Source of the DNA: Anaerolineaceae bacterium
GTDB taxonomy: Bacteria; Chloroflexota; Anaerolineae; Anaerolineales; Anaerolineaceae
NCBI GenBank assembly: GCA_003501835.1
Contig: DNOU01000048.1
Coordinates: 4,040-10,674, forward strand
Length of the DNA stretch: 6,635 nt
Reading direction: 5' to 3'
Positions 4,665-6,635 of this stretch are shown one piece after another. The notes beneath the pieces are model-generated. The model searched no databases and was not told the DNA's origin. It saw only the letters and a list, made by a program, of their open reading frames with translations. Every line of letters begins with the position of its first letter. Positions within the stretch are counted from its first letter, which is position 1. The translations under genes were made by a program, and so were the position numbers.

Positions 4665-6635
4665 AACACACTTATCGCTCCAGGTTCTGATCGCACTCCT
4701 GATGGCACTCGGTTTGCTTTTTGGGACGCAGACTGCCAGAGTGCAGGCCGACTCGCAGGCAGACCCTCCTGCCGGGCAGCCCGGAAAGGAAATTCCGGAG
4801 ACGTACGAACTGGTGGGTGAAAACACCCACTTTCAGTTATATGCCAACCGGGACTCACTGGCGTTCAAGGTTGTTGACAAGCGCAGCGGGTATGTATGGC
4901 ATTCAAATCTTGATGAAAAGATGGATGGTGACCGACTCAACAAGACATGGACAGCCTTTGCTACCAGTGGTATCAGCCTGGACTACCTGGATCAGAAAGG
5001 TACACCCCAACGGCTATCCATCACCAATTCCAATCGGGTCATTCAGTTTAGCCCGACCGGGCAGGGTTTCGAGGCTGCGGTCACCTTTCCAGATCAGTCC
5101 ATTTCACTTCTGTTGCGCGTTAAGCTTGAAGATGCCGGTGTGAACGTTGAAATTCCCTTCGATTCGGTCCAGGAAGCAAACCCGGATTACAAAATTGGCC
5201 AGGTGTACGTTTATCCGTTCATGGGATACACCCGTGGTGCCACTACCCCCGGTTACATGTTCATTCCGGACGGTTCAGGCAGCCTGATCCGCTTTGCTGA
5301 GACGACCAAGGCTACCACCATGTATTATGGCCGTTATTACGGCGCAGATCTGGGAATGCTGGCTGAGCTGCCCTACAATCCCAGGGTCAATAGGGCTCTG
5401 AACATCTCATTGCCGGTATTCGGGGTGGTTCACGGCGAAAAGGAGAACGCCTTCATCGCCATCGTAGAAAAGGGCGCTTCCTATGGTGAACTCCAGGTGC
5501 ACCCGGCGGGCATCATCACGAACTTCAACTTTATCTACAATATGTTCATCTATAACCAGACTTACTTTCAGGCGACCAACCGCTCCGGTGCAGGTGTCAC
5601 CACTCTCCAAAAGGAGATCAACGCATTCGACATCAATATCCATTACCGCTTTTTGACAGGCGAAGAAAGCGACTACGTCGGCTTGGCCCGCAGCTACCAA
5701 CAATACCTGGTGGATCAGGGTCAGCTTAAGAAGGTGGTCCAGGAAGGCAGTGATATCGGTATCAAGCTTGAATTCCTCGGCGCAGAGAAGGAGCGCGTCT
5801 TGTTCTGGTGGCGGCTGATCCCCATGACCACAGTGCAACAGATGGCGGGAATCCTGGATGCACTGCAGGTCAAGAATCCGGATGTGGTCTATCTTGGCTG
5901 GCAGCCGTTGGGAGTCTCAAGCATGCCTCCGAAATCACTCAAGATCGACAGCGGGTTGGGCAACCTGGATCAATTGAGTGACCTGGCAGCCAGGGTGCAA
6001 TCGGAGGGGGGAAATTTCGCGCTGTACTTGAATCCGCAGAGTGCACTATTGAAGGAGGGCGGTTATTCTCCTCGCTACGACCTGGCTATGGCGATCACCA
6101 ACGTCAATATGATCGGCTACAACCGTCATACGGTTAACTATTATCTCAATATCAATGCTGTCGACGAGCGGATCTCCAATCTCAACCAGGATGTGGTTTC
6201 AAAACTCAACGCAGGCCTGGCCCTGGATGGAATTGGGTCGATGTTGTATAGCGATTTCAAGGCTGGTAACTTCCTCAACCGCGAGGATGCCATCACGCGC
6301 TACCAGGCGTTGATGGAGGCTAACCCGGGTCGTAAGGCATTTTACCTACCGAACAGTTACATGTTCGCCTACATGGACGCCTATTACGACATGCCACTTT
6401 CGAACAATGGGTACATCTACATGACCGACTCGGTACCCTTTTTACAGATCGTCCTCTCCGGGTATGTGCCCTATTACGGCCCTGCAATGAATTTCTCGTC
6501 AGATCCGCAGACCGACCTGCTGCGGCATGTGGAATATGGGGTTTACCCGTCCTTCTACCTCACCGAGGAGCCGACCGGGAAGATCATCAGCACGCCTTCC
6601 TTCTGGTTGTACACTTCATCCTTTAAGCAATGGGG
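4657..6635 (+). CDS. Secreted DUF5696-type protein, probable glycoside-hydrolase-like enzyme (3' end outside window)
   Basis: The frame is open from GTG 4657 to the window end, giving 659 residues with no stop; the C-terminus is missing. A signal peptide is visible: Arg at 3, hydrophobic core about 8-23, and VQA (29-31) before D32. Residues 50-180 form a beta-rich region that starts like DUF5696 proteins (HFQLYANRDSLAFKVVDKRSGYVWHS). Family hallmarks I recognise are IPDGSGSLIRF (203-213), YYGRYYGADLG (about 223-232), LPVFGVV (252-258) with FIAIVEKG (266-273), and YVGLARSYQQYLVDQG (340-355). From about 369 the pattern of alternating strands and helices looks like a TIM-type barrel: VVYLGWQPLG (410-419), FALYLNPQ, then LALDGIGSMLYSDF (521-534), which resembles barrel strand ends carrying catalytic acids. 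D524 and D533 are candidates, with D574, D578 and D591 nearby. The start overlaps the upstream gene by 8 bases. Family call is from remembered motifs; enzymatic activity and substrate are inference. A non-catalytic glycan-binding role is the alternative. Confidence 0.82.
   Translation, partial: MARTHLSLQVLIALLMALGLLFGTQTARVQADSQADPPAGQPGKEIPETYELVGENTHFQLYANRDSLAFKVVDKRSGYVWHSNLDEKMDGDRLNKTWTAFATSGISLDYLDQKGTPQRLSITNSNRVIQFSPTGQGFEAAVTFPDQSISLLLRVKLEDAGVNVEIPFDSVQEANPDYKIGQVYVYPFMGYTRGATTPGYMFIPDGSGSLIRFAETTKATTMYYGRYYGADLGMLAELPYNPRVNRALNISLPVFGVVHGEKENAFIAIVEKGASYGELQVHPAGIITNFNFIYNMFIYNQTYFQATNRSGAGVTTLQKEINAFDINIHYRFLTGEESDYVGLARSYQQYLVDQGQLKKVVQEGSDIGIKLEFLGAEKERVLFWWRLIPMTTVQQMAGILDALQVKNPDVVYLGWQPLGVSSMPPKSLKIDSGLGNLDQLSDLAARVQSEGGNFALYLNPQSALLKEGGYSPRYDLAMAITNVNMIGYNRHTVNYYLNINAVDERISNLNQDVVSKLNAGLALDGIGSMLYSDFKAGNFLNREDAITRYQALMEANPGRKAFYLPNSYMFAYMDAYYDMPLSNNGYIYMTDSVPFLQIVLSGYVPYYGPAMNFSSDPQTDLLRHVEYGVYPSFYLTEEPTGKIISTPSFWLYTSSFKQW

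Noticed and set aside
4702..4704. Internal ATG at 4702 as the start of the DUF5696 gene
   Set aside because: It would cut off half of the signal peptide and lose the AGGAGGT site that is well placed for GTG 4657.
4721..5143. 140-residue open frame on the + strand
   Set aside because: It lies out of frame inside the long DUF5696 reading frame; its product is rich in Arg, Pro and Thr with no recognisable domain.
5407..5838. 143-residue open frame on the - strand
   Set aside because: It is antisense to the conserved LPVFG/EKG region of the DUF5696 gene and is best explained as a shadow of that gene's codon use.
1..6635. CRISPR arrays, tRNA/rRNA genes, insertion sequences, hairpin terminators, defence or phage genes
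   Set aside because: I looked for regular repeats, cloverleaf-like sequence, terminal inverted repeats and GC-rich stems followed by T runs, and found none; nearly every base is within a supported gene.

Overview
This window is one uninterrupted, co-directional (+ strand) operon fragment of five genes with no intergenic gap longer than 8 bases. It starts inside one gene and ends inside another. In order, it holds: the C-terminal part of an extracellular solute-binding protein (1-828); two inner-membrane permease subunits of a carbohydrate-type ABC importer, MalF/UgpA-like (818-1744) and MalG/UgpE-like (1753-2658); a secreted, membrane-anchored multidomain protein with an NHL-type beta-propeller, a short TPR-like segment and a Yip1-like membrane domain (2658-4664); and the start of a large secreted protein that I recognise as the DUF5696 type, probably with a glycoside-hydrolase-like barrel (4657-6635, open at the window end).

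How the genes probably work together (inference): the DUF5696 protein would act outside the membrane on a glycan or glycoconjugate. The solute-binding protein would capture the released oligosaccharide, and the two permeases would carry it inward. The propeller/TPR/Yip1 protein would be a membrane partner of unknown role, perhaps scaffolding, sensing or assembly. No ATPase gene, transcription regulator or cytoplasmic glycosidase lies in the window. The ATPase may be encoded elsewhere in the operon or shared between several importers, as MsmX is in Bacillus. I recall the same gene set (SBP, two permeases, YIP1-family protein, DUF5696 protein) from Paenibacillus-like Bacillota. I know of no established biochemical function for the DUF5696/YIP1 pair, so this is the candidate undescribed system here.

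Organism: base composition is roughly balanced, with free use of CTG, GCC and ATC codons, GTG as a start, and good AGGAGGT/AGGTGAG Shine-Dalgarno sites. That fits a mid-GC bacterium. I lean towards Chloroflexota (Anaerolineae-like) or a Bacillota relative, but the sequence does not decide this.

The genes are packed tightly: an 11-base overlap, an 8-base gap, a 1-base TAATG overlap and an 8-base overlap. This argues for one transcript with translational coupling. I see no promoter, terminator, RNA gene, mobile element, CRISPR array or notable DNA repeat.
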